Shown: positions 12,880-24,000 of the stretch, in pieces
Layout of the letters: each line of letters starts with the position of its first letter
Position numbering within the stretch: position 1 is the stretch's first letter
From: Charina bottae
Lineage: Eukaryota > Chordata > Lepidosauria > Squamata > Charinaidae
Direction of reading: 5' to 3'
Assembly: GCA_023362775.1 (NCBI GenBank)
Contig: JALMGJ010000003.1
Span: 76,927,355-76,991,354, forward strand
Length of the DNA stretch: 64,000 nucleotides
Notes under the pieces: model-generated
What the model was told of the DNA's origin: nothing
Databases searched by the model: none
The model's input: the letters and a program-made list of their open reading frames with translations, nothing else
Program-made: the position numbers and the translations under genes

Positions 12880-13795
12880 ATATTTAATTTTATCTGTTTA
12901 TTAAATGTATATGCTGCTGGCATGAATTCTATTCTCAGCAGTTTGCAGTACACAATCATATATAATAGAATAAAAAACATAACACAATAATAAAAATCTA
13001 TTAACTACAAAACCATGGCACCAACAAATCTTTTAGGAAAGTTCCATCTCCAAAATCTGCTGGAAGGATGCCCAAGTAGGTTCTGCCTAAAACTCAGAGG
13101 GGAGATTGGTCCATAAGGTGAAGGCCACCACATAAAAACATGGCTTTCTGACCACCTTTCTTTTCATCTCATGAGTGTAGGGCATCCTGATTCTCCCCAT
13201 TGGAATGAGTATATTAGATGATCAGCTCCACCTCAAAAAGGCAGTCTTGAAAGTCCCAGGGCACCAAGCCATGTAGGACTTTAAAGTTTAGTGCCAGTAT
13301 TTTCATTTGCACCTGACAATCCATCAAACGCCAATGCAATGTATGCACCAATCTTATATGGCTCTTGACGATCAGCATGTGGGCTGCTGCATTATCCACT
13401 AACTGCAGTTTCTGAGTGTTCTTCAAAAGCGTGTAAAGGGTGTTGCAGTAACCCATTTTGGTCATGAAGGTGTAAATCACCAGAGCCTGAAGATAAGGCT
13501 GCAACTGGTGCACCAGCGAAGCCTGGGCAAAGCTCCCCTGGCCACAGCATCCACTTCTACATGTTGCAATACTTATTTATTTATTTCTCACATTCCTGCA
13601 CCGCTCATCTTCCATGAGACTTCCATGGCATCTCCAGCCTGGCTCAGGCTGGAGATATACAACTGAGTATCATCAGCAACTGATAATACCTTACCCTAAA
13701 ACCTTCTGATGACCTCTCAGCAGTTTTGTATACATTATAAAGAGTAGAAGGGAGAGGATCAAGTAACCTACAAGGGAGCACTCATTAGTTTGACT
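12880..13795 (-). mobile_element. Old L2/CR1-like LINE fragment
   Basis: The minus strand keeps pieces of the reverse transcriptase C-terminus: a YCNTLYTLL segment near 13440, LQLVDNAAAHML near 13390 and LHWRLMDCQVQMKI near 13310. There is a TGATGATACTCAGTTGTATA-like segment around 13660-13690. Its A/T-rich tail lies near 12890-13010. It is strongly diverged. Confidence 0.7.
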
Positions 13796-14024
13796 TCTCT
13801 CCCCCATCAAAACCAACTGGAAGTGGAGAACACTATTTCCAACTCTCAACCCAGAAGAATACCATGGTTGATCAAATGCTGCTGAGAGCTAATGAAGGAC
13901 TAGGAGGGGTGCACTCCCCAACAAAGGTCATCCATCAGAGGGACCAATGTTATTTTCACCTCAGGCCTAAGCTTGAGTCCCAATTGAAAGCAGTTGCAAT
14001 AATCTACTTCCTCTAAGTCTAAGG

Positions 14025-14477
14025 CATAGCTTTCCAAACTGTGTGTCGCGACACTTTAGTGTGTCGCAACACACAGTTTAGTGTGTCGCGAAGCGGCGGC
14101 TTGGGGGCGCACGCGGCGGCGGCAATGGTGCGCCATCACCACTTCCGTGTCTTAGTGAGGCCGCCGCTGCCGTCTGTCCGCTGTCGCCTGCGGGGCCCAG
14201 GTGTGTCACGCCAAAACCCGGAAGCGCTGATGGCGTGCCACCGCCGGGCCATCAGCGCTTCCGGGTTTTTGCACGGCACACCAGGACACCGCTGCCGCCA
14301 CCACTACGGCGCACGAAAATCCGAAAGCGCCGTGGCGGTAGCGCGCAAAACTCCGGAAGCGCTGCCGCCACTGCCGCGGCATGCGAAAACCCGAAAGCAC
14401 CGCAGTGGCGGCGCTTCCGGGTTTTCTTGCGTGCCGCCGTTGGTGTGTCGCCAATGGGAAAAGTTTGGAAAGCCCTG
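14025..14477. mobile_element. hAT-type MITE, family B, GC-rich
   Basis: The ends are CATAGCTTTCCAAACTGTGTGTCGCGACAC and its inverse ...TTTGGAAAGCCCTG. The flanks GTCTAAGG (14017-14024) and CTCTAAGG (14478-14485) match at 7 of 8 bases. The interior is very GC-rich with several copies of CCCGGAAGCGC in both orientations. A 152-codon ORF inside is compositional, not a gene. Confidence 0.85.
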
Positions 14478-14485
14478 CTCTAAGG

Positions 14486-15307
14486 CAATTTATAAATGAG
14501 GTCCCACCACATTTTCAACAACTTCCCCTCCTTCCAGTAAAGAAAAACACAACAGGACGAGGTTTTTAAAAAGACAAATTTAAGTACAAGTCATTCTATA
14601 AAATACAACCCTTTTGAAGAAAGAAAATAGTTGTCCCCTCTTATGCACTATATCAGCTAAGCATGGGATCACTGAGACAGCCAACTTGATGCCCATCAGA
14701 TTTAAATTCCCTGACCCATCATGTCAAAGTTCCCACAAGATTCATTGGATTCAAATCCCAAATTACCCTCCTATCATTTTTGAAACTTCCAAGATAACTT
14801 GAGCTTTATAGAATGCTGAAGAGATTTAACTGGGACTGCTGCTCCAGATCATACGTCTTCACTCTTAGGAAAGGTTCCTCATCCATACATTGCAAAGTGT
14901 ACCTGCAAATGTTGCCTGGTTCCCTTCCAAGAAGAGCTGGAAGAAATCTATGTGAAACTTGAGAACTCCTTCATAACTGTAGACAATACTGAGCCAGACT
15001 GAGCAACCTGTCTGATGCAGTATAGAGCAGCTTCCCCTGTGCACCCCCATTCCCCCCCCCTCAAACAATGAATCCAATCTTTTCATTCAGCACATTTGAT
15101 TCTTCAATCTGAAGTCTGCATTCTACCTTTCCCAAACAGGAGCAATGAATGATTGGCTTTGGCATGCTTCAATGTAACCTGTGATTCATTCTCTTGGTGA
15201 TACAATATGAACATTAACAAAGAGCTACCTTATTGGCCCACCTTCATTTGGAGTGGGAGTAATTGCTCCTCACTGCTGTGGTAATGTGGCAATATTCCTT
15301 GACCTGG
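14486..15307. other. Non-coding intergenic stretch, no feature recognised
   Basis: Unique-looking sequence between two hAT MITEs; no gene evidence. Confidence 0.45.
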
Positions 15308-15315
15308 TTTTACAC

Positions 15316-15556
15316 CACGAGTGGGCAACGTCAGGCCTACGGGCCGTATAAGGCCCGCGGGGCTCCTGCCCGCAAACCCCACCCCTTCAAATCACGTGAT
15401 TGGCTCCCGCCCGCAAACCCCGCCCCCAGTGCTTGTGATTGGCTCCCGCCCGCAAACTCCAGCCCCCGGTCCGCGGAAATCCCAGAAACCCCGCCTCCCC
15501 GGTCCCCGGTTATAAATATCCAAATGGCCCTTGGCAGAAAAAAGGTTCCCCACCCG
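15316..15556. mobile_element. hAT-type MITE, family C, carrying CCAAT/GC-box tandem units
   Basis: It starts CACGAGTGGGCAACGTC and ends AAAGGTTCCCCACCCG, flanked by perfect 8-bp repeats TTTTACAC (15308-15315 and 15557-15564). The interior holds tandem units of GATTGGCTCCCGCCCGCAAA, which combine an inverted CCAAT box with a GC box. It lies about 1.3-1.6 kb upstream of the candidate IKBKE promoter. Confidence 0.88.
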
Positions 15557-15564
15557 TTTTACAC

Positions 15565-16641
15565 CATACTGGGCATCTGAATGAAGATCAACATCCAGTG
15601 ACTGCTTTACATCTTTCAGTTTCTCAAGCTTGTACTGACTAATCTATTCAATCCTCCCCCAACTCTAATGGCTGAAATCAAGCTGCCACCTTGTGGTGTA
15701 ATTTATTTTGCATGGCAACATCAGGTTCAATAATATTGGCCTGAAAATGCTGCCCATCTGTGACCCGTGCCTTCTCAACAGTACCATATCAAAGCAGAGC
15801 TTTTTGTTCTTGAACATCTTGCATCTTTGTGCAATTCCCTTGCTCAGGGGATGGTGCATCTTTCTTCTCTTTTCCCTTAAAACTGAAAAGTGGGAACTGC
15901 ATTTTCTAAAGAAATCAAGCAGGAAGTGCTCCCTAAGGCGATTTTAATTCTTCAATGAAGGTGTTGCTATAATCTCTGGATGAAGAGAGAAAAGATCTCA
16001 GATCAGACATGCTAAATGCCGCACTTGAAGAAAGCCCAGAAGAAATGAACTGCAGAAATACGCACTATTGATCAGAAAATAGCTTGAGGCTCTGATTCTG
16101 ACCAATCCTACAGCTTGCAAAAGTCCAGCGACTTCCTGTCAGATCTGAGCCAAATGTTATCTGAATATTTGGCTCAGTGAACGCGAATGTTTAATTCTTT
16201 AAACAAAAGTAGTTCTGGGCATCATCGACTTCTTTTATCATACATTCCTCTAGTTAACAAAGGGTATCCTCAGTTTTGACATTTCCCATCTCTAAAATGG
16301 ACAGAAAGTTTATCTTACATGGATAATTTTATGAGAATGTCTCAGCTTGGCCCCTCCAGCTTTGCTAGGTCCAGGGCTCATCACCTAGCCTGCATGGCTG
16401 TGTTGTCTATGGAGAATGGGAGCTGTAGTCCAACACATCTTTGTTACTAATCTATAGGTTGGAGTTGGCTCACTTTCCCAAACTCTTTCCTTTGTGTGGA
16501 TTATGTCCTGCTTTCTGGCTTTACTGTTAAACTGGGGAGTTATAGGAAATTTTATAAATACATTTTGTATGGAATTTCCCCCTGGATTCTACTCTACCCT
16601 GCTATCAATTTTTATTTGATCTTTAATTTCAGCAACTAACT
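15565..16641. other. Non-coding stretch just upstream of the candidate IKBKE promoter
   Basis: No recognised gene or repeat. Distal regulatory sequence is possible but cannot be shown from sequence alone. Confidence 0.45.
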
Positions 16642-16754
16642 CAGTGTTTCTCAACCTTGGCAACTTGAAGATGTCAGAACTGGGAGTGGCTAGCTGGGGA
16701 ATTCTGGGAATTGCAGTCCACACATCTTCAAGTTGCCAAGGTTAAGAAACACTG
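16642..16754. mobile_element. hAT-type MITE, family A
   Basis: It runs from CAGTGTTTCTCAACCTTGG to CCAAGGTTAAGAAACACTG with an internally shortened left arm. The flanks AACTAACT and AGCTAGCT share 6 of 8 bases, consistent with a decayed TA-centred target duplication. It lies about 100 bp from the GC-rich candidate promoter. Confidence 0.83.
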
Positions 16755-16859
16755 AGCTAGCTGAATAACCAACTCCGGAATTGCTTTTCGTTCCCTTGTT
16801 AATGCTTATTTAAAAACCAAAGAAAGAAAGAAGCGGGCAGATAAATTGGAACGATTTTT

Positions 16860-17240
16860 TTCTAAAGCTTTACGGAAATAGGAAAGCGAAAGACAATTTG
16901 GCGCAGCGGTTCTTTGGAAAACGAACCCAAACCATCCCCCCCCCCCCAAGCCGAACGTTTTCCCTCAAGAGGAAGAGAAAGCCGGAAGTTGCTCTGGGGA
17001 GGCGCAAGGATCGAACGGGGCTGCCCCGGACCGGTCCCGCCCCGTTCCTTCATCCGCAACGCACGTGGGGCTTTCAGGGCGCCTGGTGGGCAGTTCGGGT
17101 GGACCGTTGCTGCTCTTAAGGCAAAGGGTAGATTTCAGGTGAGCTCCTTTACTCAACCACCTCTGAAGTAGTTATTGCGATGCCCGTGGAGAACCGAGGG
17201 GTAGCTCTGCGCAAGAGGGCTGGCCGTGTCTTGTGGTGGT
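16860..17240 (+). promoter_or_regulatory. IKBKE: Candidate IKBKE promoter with GC-rich, CpG-containing non-coding exon 1
   Basis: This is the only non-repeat GC-rich, CpG-containing stretch upstream of the first coding exon. It contains an ETS-type CCGGAAGTT at 16982-16990 and an E-box CACGTG at 17062-17067. It ends its candidate exon with a good splice donor, CAG|GTGAGC, at 17138/17139. The first coding exon starts with only 29 bases of leader after an acceptor, so a separate non-coding first exon must exist upstream, and this is the best candidate. The transcription start is not determinable here. No TATA box stands out, as expected for a CpG-type promoter. Short ORFs across this stretch look like by-products of GC content. 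Confidence 0.5.
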
Positions 17241-17349
17241 TTTGCTCCTTTCTGCAAGCCCCTTTTGAAATGCGTGAATGTCGTTCCTTACGTGCGAAAT
17301 TGACAATGGAATATTTAAAATATATGAGGTGGGGCCGGGGGGTGGGTGG

Positions 17350-17470
17350 ATATTTATTTAGCAAACTTATATAGCCGCCCATATCACGAAACGTGCTTCT
17401 GGGCGGTGTACAACAAAACAGACAATTAAAAACAAACATAAACAACTATTGAAAACAATTAAACATAAAT
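17350..17470 (-). mobile_element. L2 LINE 3'-tail fragment
   Basis: GTACACCGCCCAGAAGCACG on the minus strand, with a TAAATA-rich end, resembles the GCCGCCCAGAGT tails of the L2 copies at 21196 and 61082. Confidence 0.65.
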
Positions 17471-18278
17471 AAAAACCATTCTGCAGGAGAATAGAGAACA
17501 TCTTAAGCACAATATAACCATCTTGCAGGCTCCTGGTTCCCATGGGATCTCCAAAATTGTTGAAAAAACCATGTCATATATATGATGCAGCACTTGCTTA
17601 TATAAACATAACTTTTCTTTGTGATGTCATAAACAACTTTATACAGAACATTCAAACTGAAAGCTGTTCCTACTTTTAAGACTGAAATGCCCCTTGGTCT
17701 ACACAGCAGAGAAGACTGGATCTATCGGTTTAATTGAAGTTGTGTAAAAATACCTTATGGCAGCCACAATTATTGGTGGGGCAGGATACATTGCTGTGAA
17801 TTACTTTCCTGCTGGCCCTCATAAGGAGGTAAAAAGTTCTCTTAATATCACTAGTGAAATGGTGATGTTGAAGCAATAGTTTACAGGATCCATTGCATTC
17901 TGTGATCATTGGAATAAAATATTCACAATCTGGATTCACATATGACACAAAGCCATGATTTGTTTTAACCATGGTTTGTTGAAAAAGCCAAGATTGTGTA
18001 AGAATACCAAACTGACCACATTCTGGCTTGGGGTGATGTGTGAACCCAGTCTTGTATTTACTTAAACCCAGCCATTGTGGATTCCAGATTGTGAAAAATG
18101 GGCCTTAGTGTGATGTGTGAGAGAGTAAGCCATAGTTCTCAAACTACTTTCACTAATGGTAACTTGTTTTAGACAGTTAATGTATGAATTGCAGATAGGT
18201 CTGACATTTCTTTTGTTTGTAGATGTTCCCTAAAAAGTCAGACTGAGACAGATGCTGACAGGTATGACAGGAATAGAC

Positions 18279-18359
18279 CAGTGTTTTCCCCATGCCAGCT
18301 AGGGAATTCTGGGAGTTGAAGTCCACACATCTTAAAGTTGTTGAGGTTGAGAAACACTG
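18279..18359. mobile_element. hAT-type MITE, family A, internally deleted (81 bp)
   Basis: A short CAGTGTTTTCC left end is joined to the complete right half ending GGTTGAGAAACACTG. The flanks GAATAGAC (18271-18278) and GAGTAGAC (18360-18367) match at 7 of 8 bases, so the deleted form probably moved as a unit or was deleted after insertion. Confidence 0.78.
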
Positions 18360-18400
18360 GAGTAGACCTTTCCAAATCTTCTAATGCTGTTTATGTAAAT

Positions 18401-18647
18401 CAGGGGTGGGCAATGTCAGGCCTGCGGGCCGTATATGGCCCGCAGGGCTCCTGCCCGCAAACCCCGGCCCTTCCACATGATTGGCTCCCGCCCGCAAACC
18501 CAGCCCCCCAGTGCTTGTGATTGGCTCCCGCCCGCAAACTCCAGCCCCCGGTCCGCAGAAATCCCAACCCCCCCCTACACCCCCCCCCCGGTCCCCAGTT
18601 ATAAATATCCAAATGGCCCTTGGCAGAAAAAAGGTTCCCCACCCCTG
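18401..18647. mobile_element. hAT-type MITE, family C
   Basis: It starts CAGGGGTGGGCAATGTCAGG and ends GGTTCCCCACCCCTG, with perfect 8-bp flanks ATGTAAAT (18393-18400 and 18648-18655). The interior repeats GATTGGCTCCCGCCCGCAAA as in the copy at 15316. Confidence 0.92.
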
Positions 18648-19079
18648 ATGTAAATGAACACATTGATGGACTTTTCCGGATGCTGGATAGTGCCTCTTCC
18701 TGATCAGGGGTTCTCAAAATTGGCCCAACTCCAACCCTCACCCCGCAAATCAGCATGTATGACCACCCCACCACCACAACTAAAATGAATGATCTCACTG
18801 GTGTTAGCTTTGGGCAAGATTAAATATACCACTTTCAATCAGCACATTCTAATCTATGTCACCAGTTCTATGTCACCTCTGACTGCCCCCCCTGGCTTGC
18901 CCAGGGAAAGTGAGGAGCAGAGGCCAGGGTGAGTCTCAACACAATCCCATTTTTCTGCACAAGCCTGACTGGATTTTTTTTTAAAAAAATGTGTTCCCCC
19001 TGCCTTAGATTGACCCACAGTTTGAGGACCCCTGTCTTAGATTGTTGCCTTAAGTTGCACATTTTGAAAAGGATTAGGG

Positions 19080-19215
19080 CAGAGCTTTCCAAACTGTGTG
19101 TCGCGACACAAAAGTGTCGCCACACACAGTCTGGTGTGTCGCCACACAACCCGGAAGCGCTGATCATTATCATGATCAGCGCTTCCGGGTTTTCCCGCGG
19201 CGACACACCAATGGC
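19080..19215. mobile_element. hAT-type MITE, family B, right end lost
   Basis: It starts CAGAGCTTTCCAAACTGTGT and holds a near-perfect palindrome at 19149-19190 (arms ACCCGGAAGCGCTGATCA). The right terminus has degraded to a GACACACCAATGGCTTG remnant. Confidence 0.75.
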
Positions 19216-19970
19216 TTGAAAAATGCGAAATTGAAAAAAAGATGCAGCTGCTTTAAAAATTGCACTAAATGATGAGTAGATTCCTTAAATGGTTGCTTCC
19301 AAATCATTTTTGAAGCAAATACAGCACAAATCATAATTCATTATCACGTCTCTGAAACTGTTGCATATTTGATATAAGAAGAATAATTTAAAAACTAAAA
19401 TTCCATGTATAGCTTTGGATTTGGAATGGCATTATCATCAGAATGTGCACTGAGAGTACTTTACTAAAAATTAGATTATTTTAATATTCAATTAATTAAT
19501 ATTCAAGACTGTTTGTAGGTGCCTGAAAGCATAAACGTTAGCTTACAATGTTTGTCTATGGAACAGACGCTGAGAAAGTACTACACTTTAGGAGATCTGG
19601 TGAGATAAAGTTTTAATTATGACTTAGATTCTGCAACTCAGGAAATGTGGGAAGCATTGCATTTCCTCTTTCACTTGTTGTTTTGCAATCATTTGGCCTG
19701 CAGCATTTGCAAAAGCCCTTGCCTCTGGTGACTCCACCTAGCTGCAAGCATTTTGTACTTCCTTTGATTCGGAAGTCTTTGCTATTGATTAGAGTACAAA
19801 GTGTTGATACACCTCAACAAAGCTGCAAATGAATGTTTCTCAATGGATCCAAAATGAGAAAAATCAGAAGTTTCACAGTGTTTCTTTGTCTGCTTGGTTA
19901 GTTTTGCTCTCTTACAGTGAACAAGCAGTGCAATACTGAAGGCCTGTGTGATTCTTCCCATGTTCTAAAA

Positions 19971-20217
19971 TGGGTACCCAACCTTTTTGGCACCAGGGAC
20001 CGGTCGTGGAAGACAATTTTTCCACGGACCGGGGGGGTGGGGTTTGCAGGTGGGAGCCAATCGCACAGACCGGGGGGCAGGGTTTGTAGGCGGGAGCCAA
20101 TCACGCGGATGGGGGGGCGGGGTTTGCAGGTGGGAGCCAATTGCGCAGACCCCCACCGCTCACCTGCTGTGCGGCCCACTTCCTAACAGGCCGCGGCCCA
20201 CAGGTTGGGGACCCCTG
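19971..20217. mobile_element. hAT-type MITE, family D, with the same CCAAT/GC-box core as family C
   Basis: It starts TGGGTACCCAACCTTTTTGG and ends CAGGTTGGGGACCCCTG, with perfect 8-bp flanks TTCTAAAA (19963-19970 and 20218-20225). Three tandem units of GGTTTGCAGGTGGGAGCCAA are the reverse complement of the unit in the family C copies, although the terminal sequences differ. Confidence 0.88.
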
Positions 20218-20940
20218 TTCTAAAACATGGCTTGTTAACCTATAGTTTACTGAATAAACAGCTGGCTGGGTTCACAGAATCCACAAGTCATTGTGGAGTA
20301 GCACAACCCAGCCAGTAACTCTTAAATTAGGCTAATGTTTTATGTACCATTCTGGCAGTCAGCAATAGTGTTTCAGGACACTGACCCCTGGAATAAAAAT
20401 GGTTAGGAGTTTCTTTTAAACATTTCCCTTCATGAGGTCTTTTGTCAAAAAAAATAGACTGTTTCCCAATTAAAACTGTGAGAGATAGCAATGTCCCAAA
20501 CTTTATTCAATCACCGATTTCCTAACCAAACAGACAAAGCAACATAGATAGCAACATCTTTTTCATCCTTTGGCTCATGTAGTTTAAATTCAGAAACTTT
20601 GAGAAATATTTTTTGGTATGGCATAGGTTTGCCTTAAGAACCACCACCATACAATACTGTTATCAAGACGCTTTCAAATCACAAGAAATTAAGTTGTTTC
20701 CATCATCGTAAATCCATTCTAATTTGTTCCATAGAAATGAATGTTGTTACATTGCAGAAAATTTTACCTTCTAACTTTAATACACATTAAACTTAAGGGA
20801 AGAAAGAGTTAGCTCAGTTGATGAGTCTCTGGGAGTTGGGCAGCATATAAATTTAATAAATTATTGTTATTGTTATACCTGACCAAGCTTGGCTTGTACC
20901 TGTTACTGACATTTGAAATCTCCTTCTATTCCTATTGCAG

Positions 20941-21056
20941 TTGGTAAGCAGCCCACCATTTTTTTCGCCATGCAAAGTACGCTGAACTATTTTTGGAAAA
21001 GAGAAGATGTTCTGGGTCAAGGTACCACTGCCAGCGTATACAAAGCTCGCAACAAG
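20941..21056 (+). CDS. IKBKE: IKBKE first coding exon (start codon, glycine-rich loop)
   Basis: Acceptor CTATTGCAG ends at 20940 and the donor GTGATC starts at 21057. The first 29 bases are 5' UTR; ATG is at 20970-20972, and 20970-21056 encodes residues 1-29. The start is chosen because the protein opens MQSTLNY, matching the MQST start of IKBKE and TBK1. [13 protein letters not shown] is the ATP-binding glycine-rich loop (GxGxxxxV). The exon ends in phase 0. Confidence 0.93.
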
Positions 21057-24000
21057 GTGATCTGGCATGTGTTAACTGGGAGGTCTTGGGGACTGATCAC
21101 TGGACCCATTTTGTTGGTTGCTTTATTTTCACAAAATATTACATAGAATTGCTATGTGCATGAAGGCCAGATAGCGAAATGAAGAACAAATTAAAATTTA
21201 TTTATTTATCTATTTTATTTATTTATGTGATTTAGAGGCCACCCAGCTCCAAATGACTCTGGGCGGCTCACACTTTAAAAGCAAGAAACAATAAAAATAA
21301 AGAAGCAGGTATGAATTGTCCACTGCTTGTTTGGAGATGCCAATCTCTTCCTTCATACTCTGCGGTGTACTCTGTGGTGTCTTGCAAAATATAAAACAGC
21401 TCTTAAACCTTTGTTTATCTCTGTTTCCTCTGTTCCCATACCAGAAATCTGGAGAACTGGTTGCTGTCAAGGTCTTCAATAATGTCAGTTACTTGAGACC
21501 TCAGGAAGAGCAGATAAGAGAGTTTGAGGTGCTGAGGAAGCTAAACCACCAGAACATTGTCAAACTCTTTGCTGTAGAAGAGATTGTAAGTTTATCTTTT
21601 TCTTTAAAATGAGGGTGGAGTGATTGATATCACAGTAATGGTATAATAACAGTAAAGTGTAATGGAGCTAAATCCCACTAAAATTTACATGTGAATTTAG
21701 GAGCAAAAATCACATGATTTAAACATATACTATTACAGATTATGGAAAGCTAGTCTGTCAGTGAAAAAAGATTCAGTCATATATTTTCCCACCTGTCTTT
21801 TGGGAAAAAGTGGTCCAGCCCCAGAAGAGCTCTATTATCATCACTGGTACCACTGATAATCTAAACAGCTCCCACTGCCTATTCCACCACACCCACAATG
21901 AGGAGGTTGGGCTGAGAGATAATGACTAACTCAAAGTCGCTCAAGGTGCTCCATGGTTTCCCATAAGAGAAACCCCTGGCTGTGGGTTCATAGCCAGTAA
22001 GGGAGGAGAAAATGCAAATAAGGATAAAGTGAAGAATTGAACTCATGATAATGGACTCTAAAGTTTAGCTCTCAAATTCATATACAGGAGACCAGTAAAC
22101 AGAAGGTCCTGGTAATGGAGTACTGCTCAGGCGGGAGCTTGCTGAGCCTGTTAGAAGAACCAGAAAATGCCTTTGGGTTATCAGAAGCAGAATTCCTCAT
22201 AGTGTTATGCTGTGTGTGTAAGTATCAAAGATGTGCATGGTGATGGGACTAGGAGTTTTGGTGTCCCTGGCACAGTCCAGAGGTGCTGACTGACCTGATC
22301 CTTTGCAAAATGCCCACTGTGCAGATTTTGAGTTATCCTGCTGCTTTTCCCCCCACCATGGGCTCATCTGCATAGTGAACAACTTCCAAACATCATGTCT
22401 CTTATGAGGTAGCTGTTCCAGGGCCTTCGGTTTCTTCTTTTCCTCTTTCTCTGTACTTCATACTTTGGGGAACCTCAGGCCTGCTGATACCTCCCTTCCA
22501 TGCATGAGTGATGCCCTTTAAACTTCTGCCCAAATATTTGAAACTGAGGACAGTATAAACCGCATTATTGGAAGACCAATGGATTCCTTTGTTTGATTTG
22601 AGGTTCCCTCAGGTCTTCCTGAGTCGAAAAATTCATGATATTCATTTTGTAGGGAGGTGAGTTCCAGTTTTGAGAAAACAGTGTATCTGGAACCACACAT
22701 ATACTGTATCTGTGTATATATTTTGTTTACATATTTTGATGTAAACTATTCAAGTTTATTTATTTATGTGATTTAGAGACCACCCAGCTCCAAATGGGGC
22801 CGTGGTGGCTCAGCAGGTAAGATGCCAGGCTTGTCGATCGGAAGATTGCAAGTTCGGAGGTTCGAATCTCTAGTCCCACGTGACGGAGTGAGCTCCCGCA
22901 CTCGCCCCAGCTCTTGCCAACCTAGCAATTCGAAAGCATGCAAATGCAAGTAGATGAATAGGTACCACTTTGGTGGGTAGGTAACAGCGTTCCGTGTGCA
23001 TCATGCCAGCGACATGACTGTGGAAGCGTCTTTGGACAATGCTGGCTCTTCGGCTAACAAACGGAGATGAGCACCGGCCCCTAGAGTCGGACACAACTGC
23101 ACAAATGTGCGGGGGAACCTTTACCTTTACTATTCAAGTTCAGTGTGATGTTTTTAGTTTAGATTTGTTTTTTAAGAAGAGGAGAGGAAGAAGAAGAAGA
23201 AGAAGAATGTAGCTAGCCAAGGATTGTCTGAACTGGATCAAAACGTTACAGGGGGGAAAAGTGATATTCACAGACGTTGCACTCCACATATTTGCAACAG
23301 GAGGAAAGATTCCATTTTTTTGTTGTTTATTCGTTTAGTCGCTTCTGACTCTTCGTGACTTCATGGACCAGCCCACGCCAGAGCTTCCTGTCGGCCGTCG
23401 CCATCCTCAGCTCCCCCACGGTCGGGTCTGTCACCTCCAGAATATCATCCATCCATCTTTCCCTTGGTCGGCCCCTCTTCCTTTTGCCTTCAATTTTCCC
23501 TAGCATCAGCATCTTCTCCAGGGTATCCTGTCTTCTCATTATGTGGCCAAAGTACTTCAGTTTTGTCTTTAATATCATTCCCTCAAGTGAGCAGTCTGGC
23601 TTTATTTCCTGGAGTATGGACTGGTTTGATCTTCTTGCAGTCCAAGGCACTCTCAGAATTTTCCTCCAACACCACAGTTCAAAAGCATCTATCTTCCTTC
23701 GCTCAGCCTTCCTTATGGTCCAGCTCTCACATCCATAGGTTACTACAGGGAATACCATTGCTTTAACTATGCGGACCTTTGTTGTCAGTGTGATGTCTCT
23801 GCTCTTAACTATTTTATCAAGATTTGTCATTGCTCTCCTCCCAAGAAGTAGATGTCTTCTGATTTCCTGGCTGCAGTCAGTGTCTGCAGTAATCTTTGCG
23901 CCTAGAAATACAAACCTGTCACTGCCTCCACTTTTTCTCCCTCTATTTGCCAGTCATCAATCAAGCTGGTTGCCATAATCTTGGTTTTTTTGAGGTTTAA

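Larger units (their letters stand above)
17139..20940 (+). other. IKBKE: Candidate IKBKE intron 1
   Basis: Donor candidate at 17139 and acceptor at 20940. It contains an L2 3'-tail fragment (17350-17470), a deleted family A hAT MITE (18279-18359), a family C MITE (18401-18647), a family B remnant (19080-19215) and a family D MITE (19971-20217). The rest shows no gene. Confidence 0.5.

Noticed and set aside
14041..14499. 152-codon open frame in GC-rich DNA
   Set aside because: It lies inside a hAT MITE with inverted ends and target duplication, is low-complexity, and overlaps other open frames on both strands, as expected from GC content.
16898..17171. Overlapping short ORFs at the candidate promoter
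   Set aside because: Several frames on both strands are open because of GC richness; none has a recognisable domain, and the candidate exon here is expected to be non-coding.
22218..22740. Extra IKBKE exon between the hinge and catalytic loop exons
   Set aside because: The flanking exons already join perfectly in phase with the expected CVxAGMNHL sequence, so nothing is missing.
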